Notes: generated by a model not told the origin, from the letters alone. A DNA stretch of 64,000 nucleotides from Conus ventricosus (GCA_018398815.1 CM031614.1:47629681-47693680), one strand, 5' to 3'. Shown: positions 34,564 through 48,262, counted from the first letter of the stretch. Program-made: numbers and translations.

Positions 34564-34775
34564 GTATGTGCATATAGACACAGGGTATATGTATGAATAC
34601 ATGTAGGTAATGTATGCATGTATGTAGATATGTCCGAACATCCATAGGTGCGAACAGAGGATTGTGCATGTATGTATGTATGTATGGATAGATGGATGGA
34701 TGGATGTGTGTGTTATGTATGTATGTATATATGTATGTTTGTGCTTGTTTGTGTGTGTATATGTATATACGTCGG
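34508..34775. repeat. (TA)n and (GTAT/GATG)n microsatellite
   Basis: Pure TA at 34508-34557, then imperfect TATG, GATG and GTAT tetramers to about 34770. Confidence 0.95.
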
Positions 34776-35054
34776 TATACCATGCGAGGTAACAAAGCGA
34801 GCGCACGTCTGTTTGTTGTCTGTTACACGTAGACAGTAAGACACTTGGAGCTTATTGATATCATGTTTATATGTATTACACACTTATATTAACTTTAGCG
34901 TCCAACCATTGTTAAGTAAGAAGTATTTTTCAAGTTAGATATTTTTTTTTGACTCGAATATTCGAATCAAGAAATCTGTCTACCAAATTAAAAGCGTTCG
35001 TTAAATGTTTTGTACTGATGATCTTCGCATATGCTAATTCTTACTTACTTAGAC

Positions 35055-35858
35055 TTAGATGCTCCCGCGTCTTAAGACGCATGAGGCAGTCAAGGCGCTC
35101 CACTATGCACGGTCCTCAGCCAGTTTGCTAGTGTCACTCCATCGTCTGTCAACGAGTCGGAGGTCTCTCTCTACTGTCTGTCGCCAGCTCATCCTGGGTC
35201 GTCCTCTTTTTCTCTGGCCTGCTGGGGTCCATTTAATGGCCTGGTTTGCAGGTCTTGAAGAGGGCAATCTTAAGACATGACCCAGCCAGTGGAGGCGCCG
35301 TCTGCAGACGATGGTTGACACGGGGAGCTGTTTGGACCTCTCCCTGACCTCTTCATTTGGTACAAAGTCTGACCATTTGATGCCCAAGACCTTACGTAGG
35401 CACTTAGTATCAAAAGTGTCGAGTTTCCTCTCCTGGGTGGTCTTCAGTTGCCAGGTTTCACATCCATTTAACAAAGTTGAAATCACACTGGAGTTATAAC
35501 ATTTCAGTTTGATTCCAAGGGAGAATTTCTTGCTGTTCCATATTTTGTTCAGCTGATTGAATGCTGATGTTGTTTTCCCAGTACGACACTTCAGTTCATG
35601 GTCGAGGTCATTGGCGTTGTTGATAGAGCCTAGGTATGTAAAGTTCTCTACTACTTCCACTTGTTTTTGGTCGATGAGAACGTCTGTTGGCCCTTGGTGT
35701 TTACCGGTAAGCATGGTTTTAGTCTTTTTTGCACTGATGTTGAGGCCAATGTTGCTTGCAAACTTGCTGATGTTGTCTTCAAGCACCTGCAGATCTTGAG
35801 TGGTGCTTGCAAGAGCGGCAATGTCATCGGCAAAATTCAGATCTGAAAGGCTCTCCAC
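35055..35858 (-). pseudogene. LINE reverse transcriptase, catalytic motif C and C-terminal region
   Basis: It begins with ESLSDLNFADDIAALA, whose FADD is the motif C catalytic box. The frame shift from the preceding segment lies at 35855-35856 and is again explained by GGG reduced to GG. It continues with NISAKKTKTMLTG, NFTYLGSINNANDLDHE, LNGCETWQL, RRRLHWLGHVLR and GRPRMSWRQTVERDL. A TAG at 35103-35105 replaces a probable TGG (Trp). The reading frame then goes on through SALTASCVLRRGSI to a TAA at 35055-35057, which is the likely original stop. Confidence 0.88.
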
Positions 35859-35897
35859 TTGATTCCCTTTCCTAGGGTTGCGTGATTCAGAACCCAG

Positions 35898-36668
35898 TCA
35901 ATGGCAATTGCAGAGGGGAGGGGAGAGGATACAACCTTGCCTTACTCCGGTGACAACTTCAAACCAGTCACTGTAGCCATCTTCCGTCCTGACACTGCAC
36001 TTGAAGTTGGTGTATATCTGCTCAATGGCCGACACAACTTTCTCTGGGATGCCGCAGGTTTTCATGATTTTACACAATGATGGTCTGTGGATACTGTCAA
36101 ACGCTTTGGAGAAGTCAGTGAAGCTGATGGCCAGGGGTACTTGGTGCTCTGCACACCTCTCGATGATCTGTCTTACTGTGAAGATCTGTTCCGCACAGGA
36201 TCGTTTTGGGCGGAAGCCTGCTTGTTGTTTCCTGAGCTCATTGTCCACTACGTCGCGCAGTCGGTTGAGGATGACCTGGCAGTACACTGTCGCTGGTATC
36301 GACGCTAGAGTAACTCCTCTCCAGTTGTCGCACTTTGAGAGGTTGCCTCTTTTGGGAATACAGACGACTTCGCTATTCTTCCAGTTCTCTGGGACGACGC
36401 CAGAGTTCCAGGCCTGGTTACAGAGACTGCACTTCCAAGAGACGATGCAGTCACCACCACCTTTGAGCATTTCCGCTGTTATTCCGTCGAACCTAGGGGA
36501 CTTGTTCTTTAATTTCTTGATGGCTGTTCTGATCTCCTCTTCAGTGAAGTCATCGGTGTTGATTGGGAGCAGGAAGGATGGGTCTTCTGCCTCCGCTGGT
36601 GTCGGTGGCTCGGGTCTGTTTAGAACTTCTTTGAAGTGTTCGGCCCATCTTGCAAGCTTCTGGCAACC
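35898..36668 (-). pseudogene. LINE reverse transcriptase, fingers and palm
   Basis: This frame is open from its truncated 5' end. Visible in order: WAEHFKEVLNRPEP, an EEEIRTAIKKLKNKSP block, PENWKNSEVVCIPKRGN, QQAGFRPKRSCAEQIFTVRQ, catalytic motif A SFTDFSKAFDSIHR with its aspartate, and motif B GVRQGCILSP. The frame then breaks near 35912 where SP-x-x-F should lead to AIAIDWVLNHATLGKG, which continues in another frame. Inactive as read. Confidence 0.88.
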
Positions 36669-37544
36669 ATTTATATAAATACACTGATGATGCAGATGTT
36701 CTATATTAAAAAAAGAAATCAGTAAATCAGTTCGCTGACGATGAAGTCATTAACGGGTTGTGTAGTTTTCCATTGCTGTGGTTTTGCTGGTGTGTTTACA
36801 CACAAGAGATAGCAAAGATGATCAAACGCGGCACCGAGCTCTGTAGAGAAGCAACAATTGACCTTATCAGGTGTGTCTGTCACGTGCGATTATGAAATAT
36901 TTCCAGGGTCCAGGTAAAACACGAATAGCACATCACGTGTAGGATACCGTGTTGACCGTGAACGACTGTCGTCAGAGATATAACATTATTTGATAGGGAG
37001 GTCATTGACATGATCCACTGCAGCTTTTACTGTGTCCGGGGTCATCAGTATGTACGCGTCGACGGTGTTCGTAACGTCATCAGTTCGCACGTACTGCGTT
37101 CTTTTTGTACATTATTATTTTTGGAACTGAAATTGCTTTTTATCATGATGATGAATAGCTTGATTGGGGTGTCCGAAGGTCAAGCTGTGCCGATGTTCCG
37201 ACTTTTCCAATGGTAGACCCAGAAACAGTGATTCAGATCCTGTTGCGTGGTCGTTCAAGCTCAGTACTGTAGAAGGAAGGACAGTCAGTCAGATACTCGA
37301 CTAATATTACCGTGGACAGGAATTAAATTCAGCGAGAGAGAAAGAAGGGGAGGGCAGTAGACTGGTCCGTGATTTGGATATTTTTCATTACAACTAGGGC
37401 TCACGATTTTGAGTATCAAAATAGTTTCAGAAAAAAACATAATAAAGAAACCATGGACAGCGCTGTACATAAGTCTTGTACAGTATCACAGGCTTTTCTT
37501 TCAGTCTGCCAAGTAAGTTTGTGTTGTCAGCAGATACGAAAGAG
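36669..37544. other. Non-coding unique DNA
   Basis: 5' flank of the LINE. No gene recognised. Confidence 0.55.
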
Positions 37545-37549
37545 AGAAA

Positions 37550-37602
<53 letters not shown>

Positions 37603-37640
37603 GGGGGGGGGGTAGCGTGTTTGTATGTGTGTGTGTAGAA
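37545..37640. repeat. (GA)n-G11-(GT)n microsatellite
   Basis: GA to 37600, G11 at 37602-37612 and short GT at 37620-37636. Confidence 0.95.
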
Positions 37641-38564
37641 ATAGGGTGGGGAAGGAATGGTGGGCTAGACGGAGAAAAAATAAAGTTGAGAAGATTGAGG
37701 AAGGAGTCACATTATACTAGGCCTCAATCGTTGTAACCGAGAACAGTCCAGAAAAAAAAAACCTTAGAAAAAACAAAACAAAACAAACTAAAGAACTACT
37801 CCACATAATGTATTGCACCTGATCGGTATATTCTTTTATATCACTGTAGCCGAGTTTCTTTTTGTATGAAAGTAAATTGTGACGTCGTGTGGATTGGGCC
37901 AAGATGTCATGCTCGCGGTAAATCTTGATCGAATGCAATAAGAAACTCGTTGCTTCAAAGGACGTACACAGCCTTTTGCACGTGCATCCTACGCGTCTTC
38001 ATTTTTTTTTTATCCTACTCCTCATGTCCCTGTCTCACAGTCACTTGGGCTGTACCCAAAGGCGCAGTCAACAGTGATGGGTGACCATCTGGTACCATTC
38101 TGTTGCAAGACATAATATATTCTGTGTGGATTTGGAAGAACTGGATGCCACTTCATATTAATCAGGCTTGCTGTTCTAGCAGACAATGTATTTTGAGTTT
38201 CTGTTTCAGGTCATATGGGCATTGTATTGTAGTGTACTGTATTGTATTGGTTTGTTGTAATCATGTATTCATTGTGTGAAATTTGGCTGGTCTAGATCCT
38301 GGTGAAAACCTATTGCCACAGTACAATGCCACCCATATTGTAACTTGTCTATCAAAGCGAAATATTTGTTTTGTTGTGCCTTGGAAACCTTTTGTGGAGG
38401 ACTTCTTTATGTGCCTAGATGGGTGCTATGTAATGAGACATCGGCTTGTGGCCTCAACCGAAACCAGCATTTTGACTACCACGTAAGATTTTGCGAAATG
38501 GCAAAGGAGACATCCGTCTTTTGCAAGACTTGAACCGCGGATCTGGCTGGCGTTTTCTGGCTAT
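37641..38564. other. Non-coding unique DNA
   Basis: No gene. Short GTATTGTA words recur near 38221-38250. Confidence 0.55.
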
Positions 38565-38567
38565 CTT

Positions 38568-38621
<54 letters not shown>
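38565..38621. repeat. (GT)n microsatellite
   Basis: Pure GT tract. Confidence 0.95.
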
Positions 38622-38622
<1 letters not shown>

Positions 38623-40025
38623 TCCAGAAGGCCACTCCTACACCCGTACAGAAAGAGCCGTTTCCGAACATGTCATCACTTGTATCGTTCCGTTATCCCT
38701 TCCCTCGAACATTGTCCTTAATATGGAGTCGGCTCACTTCCTTTTTGTGCTCCGTCTCCTGCGCACTGCGATTGAACATTTCCCCAGTCAGGATCAAAAT
38801 CAATCAATCAAACACAGAAACAAACTAATAAGTGTCAGCGTTGATTTATTCAGGTGATCGTGATTATAAACTCACCACAATACAATAGGATTGTGTGAAA
38901 AGTAACTGTACGACCAGTTTGGTCTGCACACAGTTCAGCCAACGAGAGTACAGTCTCATCTGTGTTATGGGCTCAGCTTTGATACGATATCCGTGGCCGC
39001 TCTGCTGGACGTGACTATATGCACGGGGTTGCTGAAGACAACCACCCACGGAGAGACAAGCTGTCAGGCAGTAGACGATTTGTCTCCCCTGGCAGCTCAA
39101 GGCGTCTGCGAAACGCTTCAGTAAGCTGGAATGTCACACCATGATCACATACTGCTTTCAATGAGGCAGCGTATTCGTTTGGTTCTTACATCATTTCATA
39201 CAACTGAAATGAAATTCAATGAAATTAAATCTTTTGCAAAAATGACCGGAAAAAAAGGGGGGGGGGGGGGTTGGAAATAACGGCGTGGGTTGCTACATAA
39301 ATTATTTCACATAGTTTTAAAACCCAACATTTTTCGGAAAGATGACTGAAAAGAGAAGGCTTTAGGGAGAATGAAATTGGCTTTCTACATATAGAATGAA
39401 TGCAGTGGTAGTGCGACCATGCAAATAAACGATGGTGGAGGATTGGGCATGAAAAATGACCAGTGTGTGCCAGCTTGCTATTCTTGACAATTAATGCTTT
39501 CAGTTTATGAAATAGAAATTTGTATAGATGTGAAGGAGGGAAAAGGTTTCAGTCATTAACCAGATGTATGTGTTCGTGCGATACCTCATGGGTCGAACTG
39601 AAGCTACTCGTATCTTCCTTTCAGTTGGGGAGAAAAAAAAACAACAACAACAATAACTGACATTTGTTGTGGATGGGAGGAAAGACCATCGATTTAGTCC
39701 CGCAGTTCTGTCCCAGCCATCAGCTGTGGCGAACAGGCTGTTGTACGGACTGTCCCAGCTTTTTTTTCCTCCCATAAACCACATGGCAGAAAAGAAGAAA
39801 AAATCATCTGCCCACTACCTTGGCATATTCTGCAGACATGCATAATCGATTGATGCCATACATGAGGACCGAGCGTTAGGGAGGATGTTTTCTTCTTCTT
39901 TTTTTTTTAATTTGATCTTTTATGTAATTTGGGGGGATGGTGGTGGGAAAGGAGAGAGAGGGAGGAGGGGGGGCAGCAAGCTTCTCTAGCGCCACGAATT
40001 GTTAAACTGGTTGCTGAAAAGAACA

Positions 40026-40029
<4 letters not shown>
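38622..40029. other. Non-coding unique DNA with a G14 run
   Basis: A6G14 at 39251-39270 and T10 near 39900-39909. No gene recognised. Confidence 0.55.

Positions 40030-40071
<42 letters not shown>
40030..40071. repeat. (GA)n microsatellite
   Basis: Pure GA tract. Confidence 0.95.
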
Positions 40072-40073
<2 letters not shown>

Positions 40074-41797
40074 TCACTAGTGGTGATTAAGATTAATAAA
40101 CTAGAGGAGGATCACTTCTTCAGAACGGGGAGACTTTTTTTTTTAATCGTGTTGATGAAAATGCATAGGCCAGAAAAAAAAGTTGAGAAAGGGGAAGAGA
40201 GGTACGGGTTGGGTCGAAGAAAGAAAACGCACTGGAATATAGTTGAGTCGGGAGGAATAGGTACGTAGTTCTGTTTTTAACTTGCGTTAAGTCATCGTGT
40301 AAATTCCGTCGTCGTCTGGACTATAAACAACATGATTTGGTTTTTGTTTTTGCCTTAACTGTTCACGTGGAATTCTATGGAACACCGCGTGTTTGAACAT
40401 GACTTAACATGGGAAGAAGAGGGGGCTGTTTTATTTATACAGTTATTTATTTTTAATCTTTAAGGAACAGGCCGGCAAGTGAGAGAGTGACGATGACGTA
40501 GGGGCGCTGGTCCAGAACTGTAAGTCATTGTCCCAGCGACTTCTCTTCCGTCTCTGTGTTAGGGTTTCGGGAAAGAGATATCCTTGTGATCCTTATTCTG
40601 AACAATCCCTTGCAACAGGCAGCAGGCTGATGCTAGCACACAAGGCTTCAGGGTTTTTTGGTTATTGTTTTTTTTTCGTAAGGGGAGGAGGGGGCTGTGG
40701 ACTGGGTGAGGAAGGGGTGGGGGGAGGGTCTTTTCTTGATGGATGACCCATAATCTGATACCCGCGGGTGTGTCTCCACAGTTGTAGAGATTTGCAGTTC
40801 ATTTTGCGACTGCGTGATTCAGACGCTTCCACTCCACGTAGAACACCGCTAGAAGGAAAGTAAAGCCTGCAATGCCTGTTCCGTCTTACAAAGAGTCACG
40901 AACGTTCCTACATTTGACAATAGTCGAGAAAAGTTGGGAATAAATGAAGTGGCATTTTCAAGGTCTTAAAAAGTTTGTGAAATTCACTGGGGCTTGGAAA
41001 AGATCGCATATTTTGACGAGTCAACAATACAGAAAATATAAGTGCCGCAAAAGAGTATCCGTGGTGCTTGTGCAGGAAGGGGAAAAGGGCAGAGTTAAAC
41101 GAATAATGAATTAATTTTAACAGTAAAACATCATCGGTGTACTAATGCTTTTATACCAGAGATGTTAGTGTCACAGCTACGTTTATCATGGAAAAGGTTT
41201 GAAGAAAAATCGTAAATAAGTTTTACCTTCATTTTTTTCAGTAACACCGAAGTCTAACCAAAATGCATTAACCATCCAGCAACATTTCTGGGTAAGAAAT
41301 ATGGAAATCATCATGCTTTAGCTATAAGGATATAATGTGTTATCGTTATAATCATTCAAGTCAATTATGTGTTGTTCACAAAACCGAATGTATATCAATT
41401 TAACGTTTAGAGAATAGATATCGGGTAAAAGATGGAATACGCTACATCTATCATGTTTGTTTTTTAGTTGGTATATCTGTTGACATCTGGATTGAGTTGG
41501 CGATTTATACTAATCACATATTTTGGTTTTAAAGCCTCATGGGGTGGCACTCTGTTAAACTCTGTGTAATTTGAATCAGAAATCGAGCTCTCATTTTCGG
41601 CCTTTGATTATCCACTAAACATTACAGAAAACGTGTTTATAATGTGAAATACAGTTGTAATAATGTGGTTCGTAAAGAAAAAAACAACCGAAAGCAAGAA
41701 AACAACGCCGAAATAAAGGTACATTTGTGGGAGAGAGAAAAAAAGTAGGAATTTGAAAATGACAGTCCTGTGCGAATCCTGTAAATGTCTCACTCAG
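40072..41797. other. Non-coding unique DNA
   Basis: 1.7 kb of unique, increasingly AT-rich sequence with a G-rich patch near 40680-40730. I see no exon or element. Confidence 0.55.
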
Positions 41798-41798
41798 G

Positions 41799-41858
<60 letters not shown>

Positions 41859-41887
41859 AGGAAGAGAGAGAGAGAGAGAGAGAGAGA
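41798..41887. repeat. (GT)n-(GA)n microsatellite
   Basis: GT at 41799-41857 and GA at 41862-41887. Confidence 0.95.
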
Positions 41888-42378
41888 ATAACAAACGAGT
41901 GTTTTATATAAGCAGTCACGGCTGTTTACGCTACCTATTCATGCTGCGTATTTCTCCTACACGTGAGAGTTCGGGTTCGCCACGTGTGTGGCGTGGCTGT
42001 TCGGGAGTAAAAAAAAAGCGTTCCTATTCTGCATTGTTAGTTATCCTCACATGGAGAATGATAGGGCAAGCTGGGCGAGAGAAGTAAGATAACGGACAGA
42101 TTACAGTTTAGCTGCTATCTTGGAGAGCATCATTCTCCATTTTGTTGCTTCTGTAAGTCACGTGGAACAACACATGTCCGCACCATCTCCTTTGGTGTAA
42201 TGGGGGTCTTGCATACGACGGACTTCTGGAAGCGATAGAATCCCAGATATACATTTTGGAATCTTGAGCTGATCGGATTTGCATTCCCTCCAGCCATTTC
42301 ATGAACATGAATCGTGATCTGGGTACTAGTATTTCGGACAAGACAATAGTGCCGGGGTTTCAAGGATTAGCATGGCTG
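41888..42378. other. Non-coding unique DNA
   Basis: No gene recognised on either strand. Confidence 0.5.
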
Positions 42379-43814
<1,436 letters not shown>

Positions 43815-43932
43815 TCTCTCTCTCCCTCCTCTTTCTCTCCCTCCCCCCACCCCCTCCTTTATCTCTCTCTCTCTCTCTCTCTCTCTCCCTCCTCTCTCTC
43901 TCTCTTTATCTCTCTCTCTCTCTCTCTCTTTC
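43815..43932. repeat. Pyrimidine block (CT)n-(CCCT)n
   Basis: CT with CCTCC and CTTT interruptions, almost pure pyrimidine. Confidence 0.95.
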
Positions 43933-44501
43933 ACCAATGTGGCAAGCTGTAACAGCAAAGCTCGGCTTGGATGGTGCTTTTCTACACCAACTCATACGAT
44001 GCTGCTGAAAGATCGATAGCTCTTTATTGCGGGAAGAACAGAAAACATACTGTAGGGTTTGTCTACAATCATTATATCTTGTTTTACACAAAGGAGCGTG
44101 AGGACTGCGTCAGAAATGAAGAGAGTGTCGAGCATTGAAAGACAGTGAATAGCGCTGGAAATGCTGAAATTGCAGACCAGCTTGCGCCAGAATGGTTAAA
44201 CCTGTTCAGAGGAGACCGAGCTGTGTTGAATGGAGCGTTTGATATCCGTCAGACGGAAATGTGATGACTAGTGTTTTTGATTTCTAAAGCAGCAATGTTA
44301 GCGTGACATCAACTGGCTGTCAAAATAATGCCTGTAGCAGCTTACTTCTTGCACACTGCGAATCCAGGGTTTTATTCAGAAAGTAGAGTGGAGAATTAAC
44401 TACTTCAGGAAGGAAACGCACCACTTTTGTCTTCATCTCTTCAGGCTAAAACAGTTGAGTTGCATTTGTGCAAAACAAAGGAAAGGGAATTTTCTTTCAT
44501 T
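43933..44501. other. Non-coding unique DNA
   Basis: No gene or repeat recognised. Confidence 0.55.
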
Positions 44502-44705
44502 CCCCCCCCCCCCCCCCCTTTTTTTTGGGTCATCCCGATAGATCCCCGCACCGATAGATCCCTGCACCGAAACCGATAGATCCCCGCACCGATAGATCCC
44601 CGCTCGGTAGATCCCCGCAAAGGGATAGGGTTAGGTTCGGTTAGGGATCTATCGGTGGGGATCTATCGGGGTGCACCCTTTTTTTTTTGGGGGGGGGGGG
44701 GGGGG
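44502..44705. mobile_element. Fold-back element with GATAGATCCCC repeats, telomere-like core and C17/G17 ends
   Basis: Order: C17 (44502-44518), T8, then from 44527 GGGTCATCCCGATAGATCCC. The word GATAGATCCC(C/T)GCACC repeats about four times on the plus strand to about 44620. A GGGTTAGGTTCGGTTAGGG core (44628-44647) follows, then the complementary GGGGATCTATCGG words twice, GGTGCACCC ending at 44678, T10 and G17 (44689-44705). Left and right ends match as inverted repeats for about 30 nt, and the outer C17 and G17 are also complementary. The T8 and T10 flanks may be target duplications. No coding frame. Confidence 0.7.
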
Positions 44706-45575
44706 TGTCTGTGTGACTTGGATAGAAATTAACAAAAGTAAAATAAAAAATGATATGTGTTGAATCCATTTCGAAGATCCAGAAGGGTTTAGAATGGGAA
44801 ATTGCTTACTTTAAACCACAGATTAGTAAAAATGTATTCTTGCGTGTTTTCCACCAAAATGATACACCTAAATATTCTTAAGAACTTCTATCTAGGTGAA
44901 ACAGTAAGACCATTCGTGCTTTCAGAAGTCAATTCGCGGGCAGAATTTAAAAGCTGTTGTTATACGCAGTTATTCGACAGCATAACAACAACAGCTTGAA
45001 CATATGGGGGAGAATGAGGTGTGTGGCTTCCTTTCAGTTATAATGGACTAAACAATCACGAACGGCTTACACGTTTTCCAAACAAAAAACAACCTACGGA
45101 ATTCTGGGACATTCGCATATAGACAAAGTCATTTTCTACCTGTTCATGAGTTTTAAGTACTTTTCACTCTGCAGACATTTCCTGACGAGCAAATTTACAC
45201 AACGATGTCAGACTGCTGTTACTTGGTGGTGATGAAATTTGACAATTGTTTCCGTAGGCCCGTTTCAGACGAAGTGGATGGTGGAGGAGTCAGTGACCTA
45301 GCTTGGCACGTGTGTTTGCTCGTTGCCCGCGTTTGCTGCACGTGAAACAGTGTCTGTCAAATCTGATTTTCCTAGATAGCCTGTCATTATCACCTGAACA
45401 AAGGTACTAGGCAAGGAAGCATTTCCATCCAGCTAATCAGCAAACCAAGCAACAAGCAAGCAATTATCCTACCACAAATCGTTTTAGAATCCGCCAGACA
45501 CGTTTGGAAATACTTCCATGTTGGTTTGTTGTGTGGCCACCCCCTTCCTCCTCCTCCACACAAATGCGCACGTAC
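44706..45575. other. Non-coding unique DNA
   Basis: No gene recognised. Confidence 0.55.
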
Positions 45576-45576
45576 G

Positions 45577-45642
<66 letters not shown>

Positions 45643-45790
45643 CACGCACGCACGCACGGACGCACGCACGCACGCAAGTGCAAGCGCGCATGCGCACACA
45701 CATATATACACACACACTCACGTGTGCGCTCGTGCACTCACGCTCGCACGCACGCACGTGCACACACAAATTATGTACACACACACACTC
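45576..45790. repeat. (CA)n-(CGCA)n compound microsatellite
   Basis: CA at 45580-45641, CGCA at 45642-45676, and mixed CG/CA/TA words to 45790. Confidence 0.95.
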
Positions 45791-46734
45791 GCCTGAAAAT
45801 CTTTGTTTTTGATCTGCCGATTTCCAGCGCAGAGAGGAAGACAGGGTGTACTACTTCATGAAGGATGATGTCGAGTATACAGTGCCGACAGAATCGGCGA
45901 CGAGTTTTGCTATGTGTTGATGTCCTTTTTTTAAATGAGCATAGAGTGAAACATCTGGGGGGGGGGGGGGGGGGGGGGGGGGGGATCTACAAACGCCCAA
46001 GTATCTAAGTTCCATTCCCTGTTTTCCAGCAAACCAAACCAAAGTTAACATCAAATTGACACTTTACCAACAGTGTTACTATAACCGTTTCTTTTGGATG
46101 TGCGATATTTTCCCAACAGTTCTTTAAAATGAAATTTTGTCGATTAAATATATTATTACGTCTTCATAAAATTGTATTGCTGCTGTCGTTGTTGTTTGAT
46201 AAATTCTTTATTGTTGCTAAAAACGAACTGTCTGTACCGGAGGATAAGATGGAATCAGACAGGCCATTGATGAGTTTCGTTCCTGATGAGGGATAAGGCT
46301 GGATGAAGTCCTTGGCTCTAGGGTGGAAGGAGGGGAAACGGGGAAAGGGAAAAAAATGTAGGGATTGGGGTTGGGTTATCAGTGTGTCGACAAAGGCCGA
46401 GCAGTCGGTAAGGAAGACATTTTGGAGCTAGTAATCCCTTCTTCAAGCGTATTTGGTGTCGACGAAGACACTCTTTTGACATTCAGTTCAGATCCTTCGA
46501 CTCAGTTGAAGAATTTGTTTTCTTTTATTCCATTCTTCCCTGAAGAAATTCGAACTTGAGCTTTTTTTTTTTACTATAAGGTAAAGGCACCCCTTCCCTC
46601 TTCCTCCTGCCCTTTCCTTTACCCTGTCACCACCACCCTTTCCCCCACTTGCATTTTTAACGATAATGTGGTCACTCACATCATAGAAAAGTTGAATTGT
46701 CGAATTCTAAGGATTCTAAAGAGAAGAAAATCAA
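45791..46734. other. Non-coding unique DNA with a G28 run
   Basis: G28 at 45957-45984. No gene recognised. Confidence 0.55.
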
Positions 46735-46798
<64 letters not shown>

Positions 46799-46887
46799 AG
46801 TTGAGACACACCGCTTCGTAGACAACATTTGCGTGCGCGTGCACCTATGGGTTGGGGGTGGGGGTGGGTGGGGGGGGGGGGGGGGGG

Positions 46888-46923
<36 letters not shown>

Positions 46924-46936
46924 GAAGAAGAAGAAA
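46735..46936. repeat. (GA)n, G20, (GA)n, (GAA)n cluster
   Basis: GA at 46735-46800, GGGGT words leading to G20 at 46870-46889, GA at 46891-46920 and GAA at 46921-46936. Confidence 0.95.
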
Positions 46937-47454
46937 TAAAAACAGTCTTCAGCACAGAAAGCAATCAAGACAAGGGAAAAAAACCTAATTAGCAATGTAT
47001 GTGGGAAGAATAGAAAAACTGCACAGTAATTAGGAAAGAAATGTAACAACAGCGTACAGACGGCACAACGCCCACAAGCACTGAATTATCTCGTTTATTT
47101 TTTTAACGAGAAAATGGTCCGTGAGTTTCTGTTGATGAGAGTCGTTCCTCAGAAAGAGGACAACGCCTTTTTTTTCCACTAAGAATTGAAAAAAAGGGGA
47201 AAAAGCTGAGTTTTGCAGTTTACTTGTAAGACGTTTACTGGAATCATAAGTTCCTGTTGTCTCTTTTTCTTTTCCTTTCTTTATTTCAAGCCATGTCAAG
47301 GCCAGTTAATATTTAGAGAAATACAATTTCAAAGTCTATCGCTTGTCAAAAAGTTGGATACTGATAGCTGGACTTGCACTTCATAAAGTTATACATTCAG
47401 TCTTCATTTACGGATGCATAAGCGCGCGCCAGCGTGCGCACGCACACGCACGCG
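46937..47454. other. Non-coding unique DNA
   Basis: No gene recognised. CG-rich at 47421-47455. Confidence 0.55.
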
Positions 47455-47495
47455 CAAACACACACACACACCACACACACACACACACACTCACA

Positions 47496-47530
<35 letters not shown>

Positions 47531-47534
47531 TGTA

Positions 47535-47567
<33 letters not shown>

Positions 47568-47568
47568 T
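47455..47568. repeat. (CA)n-(TG)n palindromic microsatellite
   Basis: CA (47457-47528) meets TG (47529-47568) at CACACACTGTGTATGTG, giving a short imperfect hairpin. Confidence 0.95.
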
Positions 47569-47599
47569 GTTTAACAGATGGACAGGTGCATAAGTCATT

Positions 47600-47720
47600 T
47601 CTAAATGGGTGAACGCTCTAAATCAAATAAAATCTTTTTCACTAGCGAGAAAGGAAGAAAAACAGTTCATAAACACGCCTTGAAAAATAATGGTGTATTT
47701 TCCGATTTTTCGACAACACT

Positions 47721-47784
<64 letters not shown>

Positions 47785-47830
47785 CCTCCCTCTCTCTCAG
47801 TCTCTCTCTCTGTCTCTGTCTCTCTCTCTC

Positions 47831-47898
<68 letters not shown>

Positions 47899-47982
47899 AG
47901 ATTTTTTCACATGTGTGAACGATTTAAATCAAATAAAAATCCTTTTACTATCAAGAAAGGAACAAAAACAGATAATACACGT

Positions 47983-48058
<76 letters not shown>
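47600..48058 (+). repeat. Direct duplication of a ~75-bp segment with its (CT)n tract
   Basis: The segment at 47606 (GTGAACGCTCTAAATCAAAT, then a TTTTTCACTAGCGAGAAAGGA block and AAAACAG) recurs at 47914 as GTGAACGATTTAAATCAAAT with a similar GAAAGGAACAAAAACAG block. Each copy is followed by long CT (47722-47886 and 47984-48058). The period is about 308 bp, so unique sequence and microsatellite were duplicated together. Confidence 0.8.
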
Positions 48059-48059
<1 letters not shown>

Positions 48060-48107
48060 TCCATGGTTTAATCCTTCACTTACTTCACTTACTGTATATA
48101 TTTTGCC

Positions 48108-48262
48108 TTAATGATGGGAGGGAGGGAGGAAGAAGGGAGGAAGGGAGGAAGCAAACAGGCAAGCAAACAAGCAAGGACGGACGGACGGACGGAGGGGCTG
48201 ACCGATCGACGGGCGGACAGACCGACGGAGAGACGAACGGACCGACCGATTGATCGACAGAC
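48108..48262. repeat. Drifting tetranucleotide array (GGGA)-(GGAA)-(GCAA)-(GGAC)-(CGAC)
   Basis: Four-base words change gradually along the array: GGGA/GGAA, GCAA/ACAA, GGAC, then CGAC/CGAT. This looks like a tetranucleotide repeat mutated by successive substitutions. Confidence 0.85.

Larger units (their letters stand above)
35040..36668 (-). mobile_element. 5'-truncated non-LTR retrotransposon (LINE)
   Basis: The element carries the reverse transcriptase and C-terminal region on the minus strand. It starts abruptly near 36668 (KLARWAEHFKEVLN) and ends after the ORF stop with a short (TAAG)n tail (35040-35050 on the plus strand, TTACTTACTT). There is no endonuclease domain, consistent with 5' truncation during insertion. 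Motifs recall LINEs common in aquatic invertebrates; I do not assign the clade. Confidence 0.9.

Noticed and set aside
36001..36678. 225-codon plus-strand frame opposite the LINE
   Set aside because: It is the antisense shadow of the reverse transcriptase frame, whose motifs A, B and C are recognisable on the minus strand.
44628..44647. True interstitial telomere array
   Set aside because: Only two TTAGG(G)-like units with a TTC interruption; too short to call, so described only as telomere-like.
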